This document shows, in pieces, positions 34,800 through 42,494 of a stretch of 64,000 nt of DNA. Each line of letters begins with the position of its first letter. Positions within the stretch are counted from its first letter, which is position 1. The DNA comes from Agrilactobacillus composti DSM 18527 = JCM 14202 (GTDB taxonomy: Bacteria; Bacillota; Bacilli; Lactobacillales; Lactobacillaceae): NCBI RefSeq assembly GCF_001436375.1, contig NZ_AZGA01000057.1, positions 191,155 through 255,154 on the forward strand, written 5' to 3'. The position numbers and the translations under genes were made by a program. The notes below the pieces were generated by a model. It did no database searches and was not told the DNA's origin. It worked only from the letters and a program-made list of their open reading frames with translations.

Positions 34800-35279
34800 T
34801 TATAATTGGTTAATGTTCTCCACGTTAATTTCAACATTATCCGGTATGTGTTTTTGCAGCTCGCTGCGGATGGCTTCCACCGTTTGGTTAAAAGTCAATT
34901 GAACCCGCTGTTGGGTACTGGTCATGAAGATGCCCACCACCCGGTTTTTACCCCCGGGCAAGTCGATGGGGATCAAAGTGACTTCCGCAAAAGTTTTGTA
35001 GTCGATGACCCGGGAGAAAAAGCCCGTGGTCACTAACCGCCTGGACCCAACGCCGCCGACCCCATTCATAATACTCACTAGGATAAACAAGGATACCGCC
35101 ACGATATAAGGCCAATTGCTGGCCGCTGGGGTGGCAAGGATCCAAGCACTAAACACAATACCTAAAATTGCGGAGAAATAATTGTAGCGCGCCCGCAAGA
35201 TAATCTGGGACTGCCAATAAACGCTATAGGCCGCGCTGGCAAACATCCCTACGTCTAAAATTAATACAAAAATACTCAT
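34800..35279 (-). CDS. Hypothetical membrane protein
   Basis: A 159-residue protein with three N-terminal helices (about residues 1-80) and a soluble C-terminal domain with alternating beta and helix pattern (VIDYKTFAEVTLIPIDL, then IRSELQKHIPDNVEINVE). This layout resembles DUF5673-like or PH-like membrane-associated proteins, but I make no firm assignment. The start is ATG 35279 with GGAGGTGCCCC; the longer frame begins upstream of that site. Monocistronic, ending at the cls terminator. Confidence 0.65.
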   Translation of the reverse strand: MSIFVLILDVGMFASAAYSVYWQSQIILRARYNYFSAILGIVFSAWILATPAASNWPYIVAVSLFILVSIMNGVGGVGSRRLVTTGFFSRVIDYKTFAEVTLIPIDLPGGKNRVVGIFMTSTQQRVQLTFNQTVEAIRSELQKHIPDNVEINVENINQL

Positions 35280-35371
35280 AATGGGGCACCTCCACTCATC
35301 ATTGGTGCTTATAAGTACCATTATATACTAGATTTGGTAAAAACATAGGAAAGTCCCGGATTAATTTTGAT

Positions 35372-35569
35372 TCAGCGCTGAAATGTGAACACATCCTTCA
35401 TCATTTCAAAGCGCTGGCCCATTTCTTTGGTGAAACGTTGGTTGAAGATAGGGCCCATGCCAAAGTGGTCGTGCTGAACCAACGTAAATAAGCCTAAGTT
35501 CCCCAAAATAATGACAATGACCGTTAACAAGAGTGCTAGTCTCAATTTACCTTTGTAAAAGCGCCCCAT
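35372..35569 (-). CDS. Small single-span membrane protein
   Basis: A 65-residue protein: basic start (MGRFYKGKLRLAL), one helix (about residues 9-30), and a Phe/Met/Gln-rich tail with HFGMGPIFNQRFTKEMGQRF. GGAGGTGGCGAG precedes ATG 35569. No family recognised. It lies between the membrane protein gene and the Fic-like gene and is divergent from the latter. Confidence 0.5.
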   Translation of the reverse strand: MGRFYKGKLRLALLLTVIVIILGNLGLFTLVQHDHFGMGPIFNQRFTKEMGQRFEMMKDVFTFQR

Positions 35570-35722
35570 CTCGCCACCTCCATGACACCGTTATCATTAA
35601 TTTTTCTTATAGTTTTTAGCTTAGCAGGTTGACTTGATTGCTGTAAATCACTGGGGAGTGGTTGGGGCTGGTAGGCTAGTGCTGGCAAGGTTTGCCGCGG
35701 GTTTGGTTGGTGGGGGGATTAG

Positions 35723-35736
35723 ATAACAGCTGTTAT
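35723..35736. promoter_or_regulatory. Palindrome ATAACAGCTGTTAT upstream of the Fic/Doc-like gene
   Basis: A perfect 14-bp palindrome that ends 3 bp before the -35 box of the Fic/Doc-like promoter. Its position suits an operator or activator site. No regulator was assigned. Confidence 0.45.
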
Positions 35737-35739
35737 GGT

Positions 35740-35768
35740 TTGTGCTAAATTTGTTGTTGGCGTACAAT
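35740..35768 (+). promoter_or_regulatory. Promoter of the Fic/Doc-like gene
   Basis: TTGTGC (35740-35745), 17 bp, TACAAT (35763-35768); GGAGGTGA lies 7 bp before ATG 35805. Confidence 0.6.
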
Positions 35769-35804
35769 GGCTGACACCCATAACTCATTTTTGGAGGTGA
35801 TTGT

Positions 35805-36545
35805 ATGCAGTACACTGCCTTAGCCAGATTGATAATGGCACTTGGGTCATTCAATAATTATCGTAGTACCGCTTATCAAACGAAATTGGCGTTGGCGCAC
35901 CATAGCACGGCCTACTTGTGCCAAACTGAAACGGACATTGCTATCTTTACCGATGCGCTAAAGGGCATTGCGGCCATTCAAAAAATTGGTTTCAATACCC
36001 AAAGCATCATAGCTGTCAACCGGGTTTTTGACTCGCCTGCAAAAATACAACCCACGGCACCAGGCCGACTGCGCAATGCCCAAATTCATACTGACGATAA
36101 AATTGTCATTCCCTTAGGTTCCAGAACAAAAATTGCCTATTATCCCCCCGCGGTAATCACCCCGCAAGATTTAGAGGTAATCGTGACCCAATATCAGCAT
36201 TCGCCCCAACAAGAGCGAGATGCTTGGCGGGTATTCGCGCAGCTGGCAAAATTGCAACCTTTTCAAGATGGCAATAAAAGAACTGCTTTAATCGCCACAA
36301 ATGCGGCTTTTGATACGTTAAAATCTGGCGACTATTTGATCCTACCCACCAATGATTTGGATTTGGCCGATTTTATGATTGGCCTCATGCGTTACTACGC
36401 GGCCACGGACACTACGGGCGAGAATCAGGCACTGGCTAGAATGCTGCAGTTGTTACCATCAGCTGCTGAGCGCCATCAAGAACTGACCAAACCGATCACC
36501 TCAGAAAAACCACTAGACCCGAAAACCATTCGAATCAAGCCGTAG
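35805..36545 (+). CDS. Fic/Doc-fold protein lacking the catalytic histidine
   Basis: A 246-residue protein. The active-site loop of Fic/Doc enzymes, H-x-F-x-(D/N)-G-N-(G/K)-R, reads QPFQDGNKR at residues 151-159, so the general-base His is Gln while the phosphate-binding Asp-Gly-Asn-Lys-Arg part is intact and followed by the usual TALIATNAAF helix. Fic enzymes transfer AMP and Doc transfers phosphate; both need the His. This protein may therefore be inactive or modified in function, for example as a binding or regulatory protein. The 110-residue N-terminal part is not recognised. Promoter, Shine-Dalgarno and palindrome are intact, which argues against a dead gene. Confidence 0.75.
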   Translation: MQYTALARLIMALGSFNNYRSTAYQTKLALAHHSTAYLCQTETDIAIFTDALKGIAAIQKIGFNTQSIIAVNRVFDSPAKIQPTAPGRLRNAQIHTDDKIVIPLGSRTKIAYYPPAVITPQDLEVIVTQYQHSPQQERDAWRVFAQLAKLQPFQDGNKRTALIATNAAFDTLKSGDYLILPTNDLDLADFMIGLMRYYAATDTTGENQALARMLQLLPSAAERHQELTKPITSEKPLDPKTIRIKP

Positions 36546-36726
36546 TTCCGAAAGCCGGACTAGGACTGGTGTATAAAAAACATCGACAATCAATTACTCA
36601 AGCCTGATTGTTATGGCTTGACCCATCTGAACCATGATCATAAAATAATAATGAAAAGGCTTTCTCACGTTGCTCGTTTGCGCTATTTCTGCTGTTACAT
36701 TAGGTTTTTGCAGGGATGTGGTAAAA

Positions 36727-36903
36727 ATGATGAACAAATTGTCCCTTGGTTATCGGATTCTCGCATTGATTGCGGTGACGATTGCTTTAATTGCCACGCT
36801 TATCTATGGCCTAACCAATCCGTTAACACAACTTGTTTATGGCATGTTGACCCTGATTGTGGTATTGCTTTACATTATCAACCAAAAGAAACATTCGTCT
36901 TAG
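36727..36903 (+). CDS. Small two-helix membrane protein
   Basis: A 58-residue protein, almost wholly hydrophobic: MMNKLSLGYRIL, helix one around 10-29, helix two around 33-50, basic tail NQKKHSS. Start ATG 36727 (a second ATG at 36730), with AGGGATG about 8 bp upstream. It is followed by a strong terminator. Similar in plan to the other small membrane proteins up to 44.1 kb but not an evident paralogue. Confidence 0.5.
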   Translation: MMNKLSLGYRILALIAVTIALIATLIYGLTNPLTQLVYGMLTLIVVLLYIINQKKHSS

Positions 36904-36937
36904 TGGGGCTGGAATAAACGCCTTGACCCAACAAATT

Positions 36938-36982
36938 AAAGAGATGAGTTTTCATTTTTCTGGAAAACTCATCTCTTTTTTG
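36938..36982 (+). terminator. Terminator after the 58-residue gene
   Basis: AAAGAGATGAGTTTT and AAAACTCATCTCTTTTTT. Confidence 0.9.
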
Positions 36983-37001
36983 TACGTTATTCATTCAAGA
37001 C

Positions 37002-37070
37002 CAGCGTTTAACGTCAAAAATCCAGCGCTCATGACATTTTTCTCCGCTTTATCCATTCTTACTTTATAAT
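37002..37070 (+). promoter_or_regulatory. LytTR-type promoter 2
   Basis: CAGCGTTTA (37002-37010) and CAGCGCTCA (37023-37031), period 21. TATAAT (37065-37070) begins 33 bp after the second repeat. The 15 bases between the repeats resemble promoter 3 (AAAAATC just before repeat 2). Confidence 0.75.
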
Positions 37071-37134
37071 ATGCTCGTTCACAAATCTTAACGTCTAGTT
37101 TATTACTTGTCGTTATCAACGGTAGGTGATTCTA

Positions 37135-37374
37135 TTGTATTTGTTAGCTACTACACTCGTACTTATTCTTGGTCTGCTTCTCAATCATTTTGTTTGGAGA
37201 TCGAACCGGAAATTAATTGGTCCCGGAATATATTTTATTGGCAGTGCTTATGTTTTGTTACTCATTGTCTCGGCTTTATTTCAACTTTATTCCAAAACAT
37301 TACTAGCTCTCGTTGTCATTGCGGTAATTTTATATGCGGTATACATCCTGATTAAACAACATAAGCAGACCTAG
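37135..37374 (+). CDS. Small membrane protein, family D paralogue 1
   Basis: A 79-residue, three-helix protein: MYLLATTLVLILGLLLNHFVW, then a basic loop RSNRKLIGP, then two helices and KQHKQT. It aligns with 43537-43791 over its whole length (NHFVW/NRFVW and RKLIGP/KKLISP), both behind LytTR-type promoters. TTG 37135 is used because GGTAGGTGA (37121-37129) overlaps the GTG at 37126 and because the paralogue starts at the same place. Possible immunity-type protein (inference). Confidence 0.6.
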   Translation: MYLLATTLVLILGLLLNHFVWRSNRKLIGPGIYFIGSAYVLLLIVSALFQLYSKTLLALVVIAVILYAVYILIKQHKQT

Positions 37375-37738
37375 GACCCTCTCAAAATGGGAACCGCTGA
37401 AAAATATCCTAATGGCCTTGAATCAAGGCATTACCCACTGCCGCCTTTTAATGGTCCGGCTTGAATGTATCGTAATAAATCCCTAGGGTGCCTCAAGATC
37501 TTCTATACATCAATAATTACTTAATCGTCAGTAGTTTTGTTAAGCCGCGGCGGTTCATCTTGAAGAAACTATCTAAGCAATTGCCCAAGTACTTAATCTT
37601 TGTGGCAATTACTTAAGATAGTTTTTTCTTGGTCTAGCTGCCCAGCGTCTTACCGAAGGGATTACCCGCATTAAGGCATTGCTATGACTAATTTTATTGT
37701 TACTTGACGGCGCTTTAAAAGCGTCATAAGATAATTAA
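37375..37738. other. Gene-free stretch between family D gene and antiporter promoter
   Basis: No convincing ORF. It holds a terminator-like hairpin (37566-37627), an imperfect inverted repeat around 37704-37726 (TGACGG...CGTCA) and two similar phrases (AAGGCATTACCCACTGCC near 37425 and GGATTACCCGCATTAAGGCATTGC near 37660) that may be decayed repeat or transposon sequence. I could not match it to an IS family. Confidence 0.4.
37566..37627 (+). terminator. Terminator-like hairpin
   Basis: AAACTATCTAAGCAATTGCC and GGCAATTACTTAAGATAGTTT pair with one bulge, then TTTTTT. Probably ends the transcript of the family D gene. Confidence 0.55.
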
Positions 37739-37752
37739 TGTAAGCGATTGCA
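37739..37752. promoter_or_regulatory. cre site (CcpA) upstream of the antiporter gene
   Basis: TGTAAGCGATTGCA fits the cre consensus TGWNANCGNTNWCA at all but one degenerate position. It overlaps the -35 region of a TATAAA (37764-37769), so CcpA would repress when preferred sugars are present. Confidence 0.65.
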
Positions 37753-37791
37753 TTAATAAGGGGTATAAATGTCACTATCCGCTAGTTAACC

Positions 37792-37817
37792 GGTGCTGAA
37801 TCGGGAAGTTCAGCACC
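37792..37817 (+). promoter_or_regulatory. Leader hairpin before the antiporter gene
   Basis: GGTGCTGAA-TCGGGAAG-TTCAGCACC, a perfect 9-bp helix in the probable 5' UTR, 49 bp before the start codon. It lacks a U run, so it may be a stability element or protein-binding site rather than a terminator. Confidence 0.45.
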
Positions 37818-37866
37818 TAAAAATTACTGCAGATATGGCTTACATAAAAATGGGAGCGTGGATAAA

Positions 37867-39213
37867 ATGAGAACAACAGGTACAGGTTACGAAGCTCGTG
37901 AACCGGAAAAATTCAGCCGGTTCCTATATCGTCAAAAAGTCGTCTTTTTAGTGGCTTTTGTGGGTTATGTCTGTGCGTATTTAGTCCGAAACAACTTCAA
38001 GTTGATGTCTAAAGATATGATCGAAGTCTATGGTTGGAACAAATTAAATGTCGCTTTTCTACTAACTTGCTTTACTGTGACCTATGGCTTAGGAAAATTC
38101 TTTATGGGTGCTTTAGCTGACCGAGTTAGTCTTCGTAAGTTATTCGCTGGCGCGTTGGGCATGAGTGCCTTGCTTTGTATCGCCATTGGTTTTACTCGCC
38201 AATTTGCGGTTATCGCTATCCTCTTAATTTTGACGGGATTGATTCAAGGCGCCTTGGCCCCAAGTTCACAAGCAATGATTGCCAACTATTTTCCTAATAA
38301 AAGCCGGGGCGGCGCCATTGCCGGTTGGAATGTGTCTCAAAATGTAGGCTCGGCTATGCTGCCCCTGATTATCGGGGTTTTAGGGGTGGCTGCTCCTGGC
38401 AATATTTCCTTAGCTTTCATCGTTCCTGGCGTGATGGTATTGCTCTTAGCGTTTCTGATGTGGAAATTAGGCGGCGATAATCCGGAAGCAGAGGGCTTGA
38501 ACAGTCTCAAAGAAATGTATGGGGATGAAGGTGAACCCAATGTGGGTGAAGACAGTGATACGACGTTGTCTTATTGGACCTTAATCAAAAAATATGTTTT
38601 CCTCAATCCAGGTATTCTCCTGGTGGGTTTTATCAACGCTGCTTTATACTTCGTCCGCTTTGGGGTGGAGGATTGGATGCCGATTTATCTAAGCCACGAG
38701 GCTGGTTTTAGCGACGCCCAATTTTTGACAGCGATTTCTGTTTTGGAATGGGTAGCTGTGCCCGGCTCCTTCTTATTTGCCTGGCTAGCTGTGAAATTTG
38801 CCAATAAAATGACCATTATCGGCGCCATTGGCCTCTTTTTAATGGCTGGTCTTATCTTCTACTACGAAACGATCCATAATACCGGTGGCAGTTCTTACGC
38901 TCAACTACTGATTGTATCTGGATTATTAGGCACTTTAATCTATGGCCCCCAACTCATCGTCAATATTTTGACCCTGAACTTCGTACCTTTAAAAGTGGCC
39001 GGTACGGCATTGGGCTTTGTGGGCTTAATGGCTTATATGCTGGGCAATCTGGGTTCCAACTGGCTCATGCCAATTTTAGCCGACAACTTATCCTGGACAG
39101 CCTCTTACATGGTGGTAGCCGCCCTGTCCGCCTTATCCGGTATTGGCTATTTGACCCTCTCACGGCGGGAACGCAAAGCCGTCAAGGTCCACGAAACTAA
39201 CAATGATGATTAA
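37867..39213 (+). CDS. MFS organophosphate:phosphate antiporter (GlpT/UhpT family)
   Basis: A 448-residue protein with 12 predicted helices. FLVAFVGYVCAYLVRNNFKL at the N-terminus is the GlpT/UhpT signature region, with the conserved Arg that binds phosphate, and GLGKFFMGALADRVSLRKL is the MFS loop. It exchanges cytosolic phosphate for glycerol-3-phosphate or hexose phosphate. The upstream cre site agrees with carbon catabolite control. No UhpABC or GlpQ neighbour is present. ATG 37867 suits GGGAGCG; the GTG at 37858 is too close to it. Confidence 0.88.
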   Translation: MRTTGTGYEAREPEKFSRFLYRQKVVFLVAFVGYVCAYLVRNNFKLMSKDMIEVYGWNKLNVAFLLTCFTVTYGLGKFFMGALADRVSLRKLFAGALGMSALLCIAIGFTRQFAVIAILLILTGLIQGALAPSSQAMIANYFPNKSRGGAIAGWNVSQNVGSAMLPLIIGVLGVAAPGNISLAFIVPGVMVLLLAFLMWKLGGDNPEAEGLNSLKEMYGDEGEPNVGEDSDTTLSYWTLIKKYVFLNPGILLVGFINAALYFVRFGVEDWMPIYLSHEAGFSDAQFLTAISVLEWVAVPGSFLFAWLAVKFANKMTIIGAIGLFLMAGLIFYYETIHNTGGSSYAQLLIVSGLLGTLIYGPQLIVNILTLNFVPLKVAGTALGFVGLMAYMLGNLGSNWLMPILADNLSWTASYMVVAALSALSGIGYLTLSRRERKAVKVHETNNDD

Positions 39214-39231
39214 CTGAAAGGAACGACATCT

Positions 39232-39996
39232 ATGAACGCCTACCGAAACCTGTCTGCAAAGTGTTACCAAATCGATAAATATGTGGGGAAATCCTTTGGA
39301 GACGTTGAATATTATTATGAGCGCGTTAAAAATGTTGCCGGCAAGATCTTAGAACCGGCCGTGGGTAACGGCCGGATCATGATTCCCCTGCTGGAAAAGG
39401 GCTTAACCGTAGATGGTTTCGACTATTCAGAGGATATGTTGCAATTAGCTGTTGCCAACTGTCAAAGCCGCGGTCTTACCCCAAATCTATCAAAACTAGA
39501 TATGACCGATTTTGCCATCGGGCAGGTCTATGATGCCATTATTATCCCCACTGGTTCGTTCTTATTGCTAGACCAACTAGCGAAAGCCAAAGCCGCACTA
39601 CGTTGTTTTTATGGCCATTTGGCAGAAAATGGTCGGCTGCTTGTAGATATCTTTTTACCAGAAGCTGCGCAAAAGGGGTTTATCAATAAACGTACTTTTG
39701 TAAGTGGTCCTGATGAATTGATAACCTTAGAAGAAACTTTGGTAGCCACGGATGCCATCCAACAAGTGAATACGTATCACAATCGTTATGAGCAGTGGCA
39801 AAGCGGTGCGCTACTGGCGACAGAGTTAGAATTGTTCCCGTTGAAATGGTATGGGGTCGAAGAATTCCGTTTGCTTCTAGCGGCTACTGGCTTTACTGAA
39901 ATCACAATTTCGGCTAACTATCACTATGGTCACTACCCCACTGATCCTAGCCAAACCATTACCTTTGAAGCCAAGAAGCCTGCACGACCTGAGTAA
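39232..39996 (+). CDS. Class I SAM-dependent methyltransferase
   Basis: A 254-residue Rossmann-type methyltransferase. Motif I reads ILEPAVGNGRIMIPLL, followed by the acidic DGFDYSEDML and post-I LDMTDFAIG. The family is broad (Methyltransf_25 type) and the substrate is unknown. GAAAGGAACGACATCT precedes ATG 39232, 18 bp after the antiporter stop, so the two may be co-transcribed. Ends at a bidirectional terminator. Confidence 0.82.
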   Translation: MNAYRNLSAKCYQIDKYVGKSFGDVEYYYERVKNVAGKILEPAVGNGRIMIPLLEKGLTVDGFDYSEDMLQLAVANCQSRGLTPNLSKLDMTDFAIGQVYDAIIIPTGSFLLLDQLAKAKAALRCFYGHLAENGRLLVDIFLPEAAQKGFINKRTFVSGPDELITLEETLVATDAIQQVNTYHNRYEQWQSGALLATELELFPLKWYGVEEFRLLLAATGFTEITISANYHYGHYPTDPSQTITFEAKKPARPE

Positions 39997-40013
39997 CCAA
40001 CTGCTAGTATACA

Positions 40014-40051
40014 AAAAAGCTAGGCCCGAATTTAAATCAGGTCTAGCTTTT
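40014..40051. terminator. Bidirectional terminator
   Basis: AAAAAGCTAGGCC and GGTCTAGCTTTT, between convergent genes. Confidence 0.88.
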
Positions 40052-40060
40052 ATTTTTAGC

Positions 40061-40834
40061 TTAAGAAATGGAGCGTAAGCCACTGGTACTCAAGGTGACG
40101 GTGCCCATGTTTAATTTTGTCCGGGCAATGAAGTCATCGAATAGGGCTTGATCTTCACTTTGTTGGTCGGCTAAGTTCTCCGGATGCCACTGAACAGCTA
40201 CGATGTTGTCATTTTTGTTGCTTTCAATGGCTTCAACGATGCCATCAGGTGCTTTGGCCGTCACATGCAGGCCCCGGCCCACTTTGTGAATAGCTTGGTG
40301 GTGGCGGGAATTGACGTAAAGTCTAGTGCCGACCACATCGGATAAGTGGCTTGAACTGGCAACTTTAATATCATGGGCGGGCAAATCCCCGGCAATCAAT
40401 TGGTTGTGTTCAATATAAGCAGAATCCACTTGGGTATCAATATCTTGGTACAAATCGCCGCCTAAAGCGACGTTGATCAATTGAGCCCCACGACAGACAG
40501 CAAAGATGGTTTTATGCGTCTGAATCGCGGCATTTAAAATCATGACTTCGAATTCATCCCGGTTAAAACACGTCTTGCCAAGGTGAGCGCCCAATCTTTG
40601 ATGATAGAGATTAGGAGAAACATCTGGACCGCCAAGGAACATGACGCCATCACCCATAGACATATAAGCAGCCACATCATCTTCATTTAGTGAGTATGGC
40701 AAAACAATTGGCAAGCCGCCGGCGCGTTGAATCGCGTCAACGACTGGACGTGGGACATAGTCAGCATGGACTTGGTTGATCAATTCAGCTTCTTCCAAGT
40801 TGACGTCCGCAGGGATTAAAATTCTTGGCTTCAT
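40061..40834 (-). CDS. Class I glutamine amidotransferase-like hydrolase (peptidase C26, PuuD type)
   Basis: A 257-residue protein. The nucleophile Cys lies in IFAVCRGAQLINVALGG, and the catalytic His/Glu pair in AVQWHPENL. LGGPDVSPNLY and CFNRDEFEV are typical of gamma-glutamyl-GABA hydrolases and related gamma-glutamyl peptide hydrolases, which cleave gamma-glutamyl amides in the cytosol. No puu genes adjoin it, so the natural substrate is open. GGAGGAATACTGG precedes ATG 40834; the longer frame starts upstream of this site. Confidence 0.85.
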   Translation of the reverse strand: MKPRILIPADVNLEEAELINQVHADYVPRPVVDAIQRAGGLPIVLPYSLNEDDVAAYMSMGDGVMFLGGPDVSPNLYHQRLGAHLGKTCFNRDEFEVMILNAAIQTHKTIFAVCRGAQLINVALGGDLYQDIDTQVDSAYIEHNQLIAGDLPAHDIKVASSSHLSDVVGTRLYVNSRHHQAIHKVGRGLHVTAKAPDGIVEAIESNKNDNIVAVQWHPENLADQQSEDQALFDDFIARTKLNMGTVTLSTSGLRSIS

Positions 40835-40940
40835 CCAGTATTCCTCCTTCATTCATATTTGAATCTACATGGAATGTATGATACTACAAAAGGCGCCATA
40901 AAGCAATATACTAGCTTGTTTCTGGATCAGAATAGTCTGG

Positions 40941-41144
40941 TTGTTGCTGGGTATTGGCATCCACGTTTTGGTGGATCACCTTTGGAACGGCAGCAGCGAT
41001 ACGATCCTCACCTATTTGGGGTTAACCCTATTGATTCAACGGGGACTTGTTTGGTTGCGAGCCACAGCTAAATTTCCAGAAGCTACCCAGAAAACAGCCC
41101 TGTATGCCCAGACCAGAAAAGCACAGCGGCGGGCTAAAAGTTAA
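40941..41144 (+). CDS. Possible small membrane protein
   Basis: A 67-codon frame from TTG 40941 giving one or two hydrophobic segments (GIGIHVLVDHLW, then YLGLTLLIQRGLVWL) and a basic tail (KAQRRAKS). The open frame continues upstream (WIRIVW) to a stop at 40899 without a normal start codon or Shine-Dalgarno, so the start is unclear. Composition and length resemble small lactobacillus membrane proteins. Weak call. Confidence 0.35.
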   Translation: MLLGIGIHVLVDHLWNGSSDTILTYLGLTLLIQRGLVWLRATAKFPEATQKTALYAQTRKAQRRAKS

Positions 41145-41183
41145 GGCAGTTCGCCAGTCGTTTTAATACCCTTTTAGGCTTTG

Positions 41184-41195
41184 TCGTTTTATAAT
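41184..41195 (+). promoter_or_regulatory. Promoter with TCGTTTTATAAT core, no clear LytTR repeats
   Basis: TCGTTTTATAAT is shared with LytTR promoters 3 and 4, but repeats at the expected positions (41127-41135 and 41148-41156) are not recognisable. It probably drives the family C gene at 41290. Confidence 0.45.
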
Positions 41196-41289
41196 ATAGG
41201 TATCAATCCTCGATGCTAGCAATTGTATCAGCAACTGACCAATCATATGTCTTACCCGTGCTAATCAACCACAAACTGAGGTGGTCGTC

Positions 41290-41547
41290 ATGCGCTTATC
41301 TATTAGAGTTCAAGGCGTTATTTGGATCATCAGTTATTTAGGTCTGGTTGTTCTGAGTATCTATTCACTCAAAACTTCAAGCTTTTCCGAGCCACCCTGG
41401 TATCTGCTTGGTGGTTTCTGCCTATTAGTTCTCGAATATTCAATCACCAAAGACTTCTATAAAAAATTTATTCAGGCCTGGCATGAAATATGGCTTAAGT
41501 TCATTAACTTATTTCTACCAGAAAGCAAAAAACGGCAACTCAAATAA
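41290..41547 (+). CDS. Small membrane protein, family C paralogue 1
   Basis: An 85-residue protein: MRLSIRVQGVIW, helix, a loop with EPPWYLLGG, second helix, then a conserved basic C-terminus (ITKDFYKKF, WLKFINLFLPESKKRQLK). Two paralogues follow at 42201 and 43867. Shared positions are I-R/K-x-QGV/I-I/L-W, the PPWYL block and the C-terminal LRFINLFLP-x-x-KKRxLK. GAGGTG then 6 bp supports ATG 41290. No family recognised. The strongly conserved amphipathic tail suggests interaction with membrane or a partner. Confidence 0.6.
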   Translation: MRLSIRVQGVIWIISYLGLVVLSIYSLKTSSFSEPPWYLLGGFCLLVLEYSITKDFYKKFIQAWHEIWLKFINLFLPESKKRQLK

Positions 41548-41558
41548 TTCTGTCAAAG

Positions 41559-41606
41559 ACACCCCGAAAATAGGATTTCTCCCCACTATTTTCAGGGTGT
41601 TATTTT
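41559..41606 (+). terminator. Terminator after family C paralogue 1
   Basis: ACACCCCGAAAATAG and CTATTTTCAGGGTGT, then TATTTTGTT. Confidence 0.85.
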
Positions 41607-41657
41607 GTTGCAATTTTTAGACAGTTTCAAAAATTTAGACTCATCTGCGAAAAGAAA

Positions 41658-41726
41658 CAGCGTTTAACTGCAAAAATCCAGCGTTCATTGAAATATTCCC
41701 CACAACACTAATTCTCGTTTTATAAT
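41658..41726 (+). promoter_or_regulatory. LytTR-type promoter 3
   Basis: CAGCGTTTA (41658-41666) and CAGCGTTCA (41679-41687), period 21. TATAAT at 41721-41726 begins 33 bp after the second repeat. Confidence 0.78.
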
Positions 41727-41781
41727 GTGGTCATTGATAATGCCACCAGATAACACTTTGCAAAAGAAGGTAGATGCTGTC

Positions 41782-42183
41782 TTGCACAAGCACAAATTAA
41801 AACACATTTTAATCATTGCCTTTGCCTTGTTAGTTATGCTAATTCCCCTGGGCATCCACTTTGTGAGATACGACCTTTTCCCCGGCGATATGATTGGCGT
41901 TTCCTTTAACGAATTGATCCGGTCTAAGCATCAAAAAGAAGTTCGTAAGATTCTTAACAACAACCCTAAGGATTACAAATTTATTATGGCCCATAAAAAG
42001 CAAGGTGCTTGGGATGTGTCTGATCTTCAAGGCGGTGGCGTATATTACAAAGCCTATGTCGTTGCCAAATACGGCGGTCATGCAGTCGGAATCTGGGCTG
42101 CGCTTGATCATCGGAGATCAACTTACCTTAAACCTGTGTTTTATATCCTAAAAACCGAAGTTTATTATGACAAACATTCCTAA
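41782..42183 (+). CDS. Single-span membrane protein, family A paralogue 3
   Basis: A 133-residue paralogue of the two family A proteins at 24.6 and 26.0 kb: HKHKLKHIL start, one helix, IGVSFNELIRS, YKFIMAHKK, AYVVAKYGG and LDHRRSTYLKPVFYIL at the conserved positions. I start at TTG 41782 (AGAAGG 11 bp upstream) because this gives the family length. The ATG at 41725 overlaps the -10 box and the ATG at 41740 would leave almost no leader. It has no family B secreted gene beside it. It heads the operon behind LytTR promoter 3. Confidence 0.62.
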   Translation: MHKHKLKHILIIAFALLVMLIPLGIHFVRYDLFPGDMIGVSFNELIRSKHQKEVRKILNNNPKDYKFIMAHKKQGAWDVSDLQGGGVYYKAYVVAKYGGHAVGIWAALDHRRSTYLKPVFYILKTEVYYDKHS

Positions 42184-42200
42184 CAAATGAGGTGACCTGA

Positions 42201-42457
42201 TTGAAACTACCCATCAAAATACAAGGCATCATCTGGGGTCTCAGTTATTTGGGGGTAATCGCCTTAGTGTGCTATTCAATCACCCGTACAGATTCATCAG
42301 CCCCACCCTGGTATCTTTTCGGGGGTATCTTCTTAATGTTCCTGGACTTTACCTTCGCAAAAGACTTCTATGCTGTTCTTGCCACACCTTCCATAAACTA
42401 TGGCTTCGGTTCATCAACTTATTTTTGCCTAAGCATAAAAAACGGCAATTGAAATAA
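42201..42457 (+). pseudogene. Small membrane protein, family C paralogue 2, frameshifted
   Basis: The first frame (TTG 42201, GAGGTGACC upstream) encodes MKLPIKIQGIIWGLSYLG through SSAPPWYLFGG and TFAKDFYAVL, matching the family. It then goes out of frame near 42380 and ends in an unrelated tail. The matching C-terminus, LWLRFINLFLPKHKKRQLK, is present in another frame up to 42457. A single-base indel around 42378-42390 explains this. Compared with the intact copies, the conserved tail is lost, so it is probably non-functional unless this is a sequencing error. Confidence 0.65.
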
Positions 42458-42494
42458 TGCATCCCTTTTAGCCATTCATTCAAGGAGGACTTCT

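Noticed and set aside
37375..37560. Possible transposase remnant in the gap after the family D gene
   Set aside because: No frame gives a recognisable transposase block and no terminal inverted repeats or target duplication were found; noted only as gene-free sequence.
41127..41195. Fifth LytTR promoter before family C paralogue 1
   Set aside because: The TCGTTTTATAAT core matches, but repeats at the expected places are absent; the visible GTCGTTTTA repeats have a 26-bp period and one overlaps the -10.
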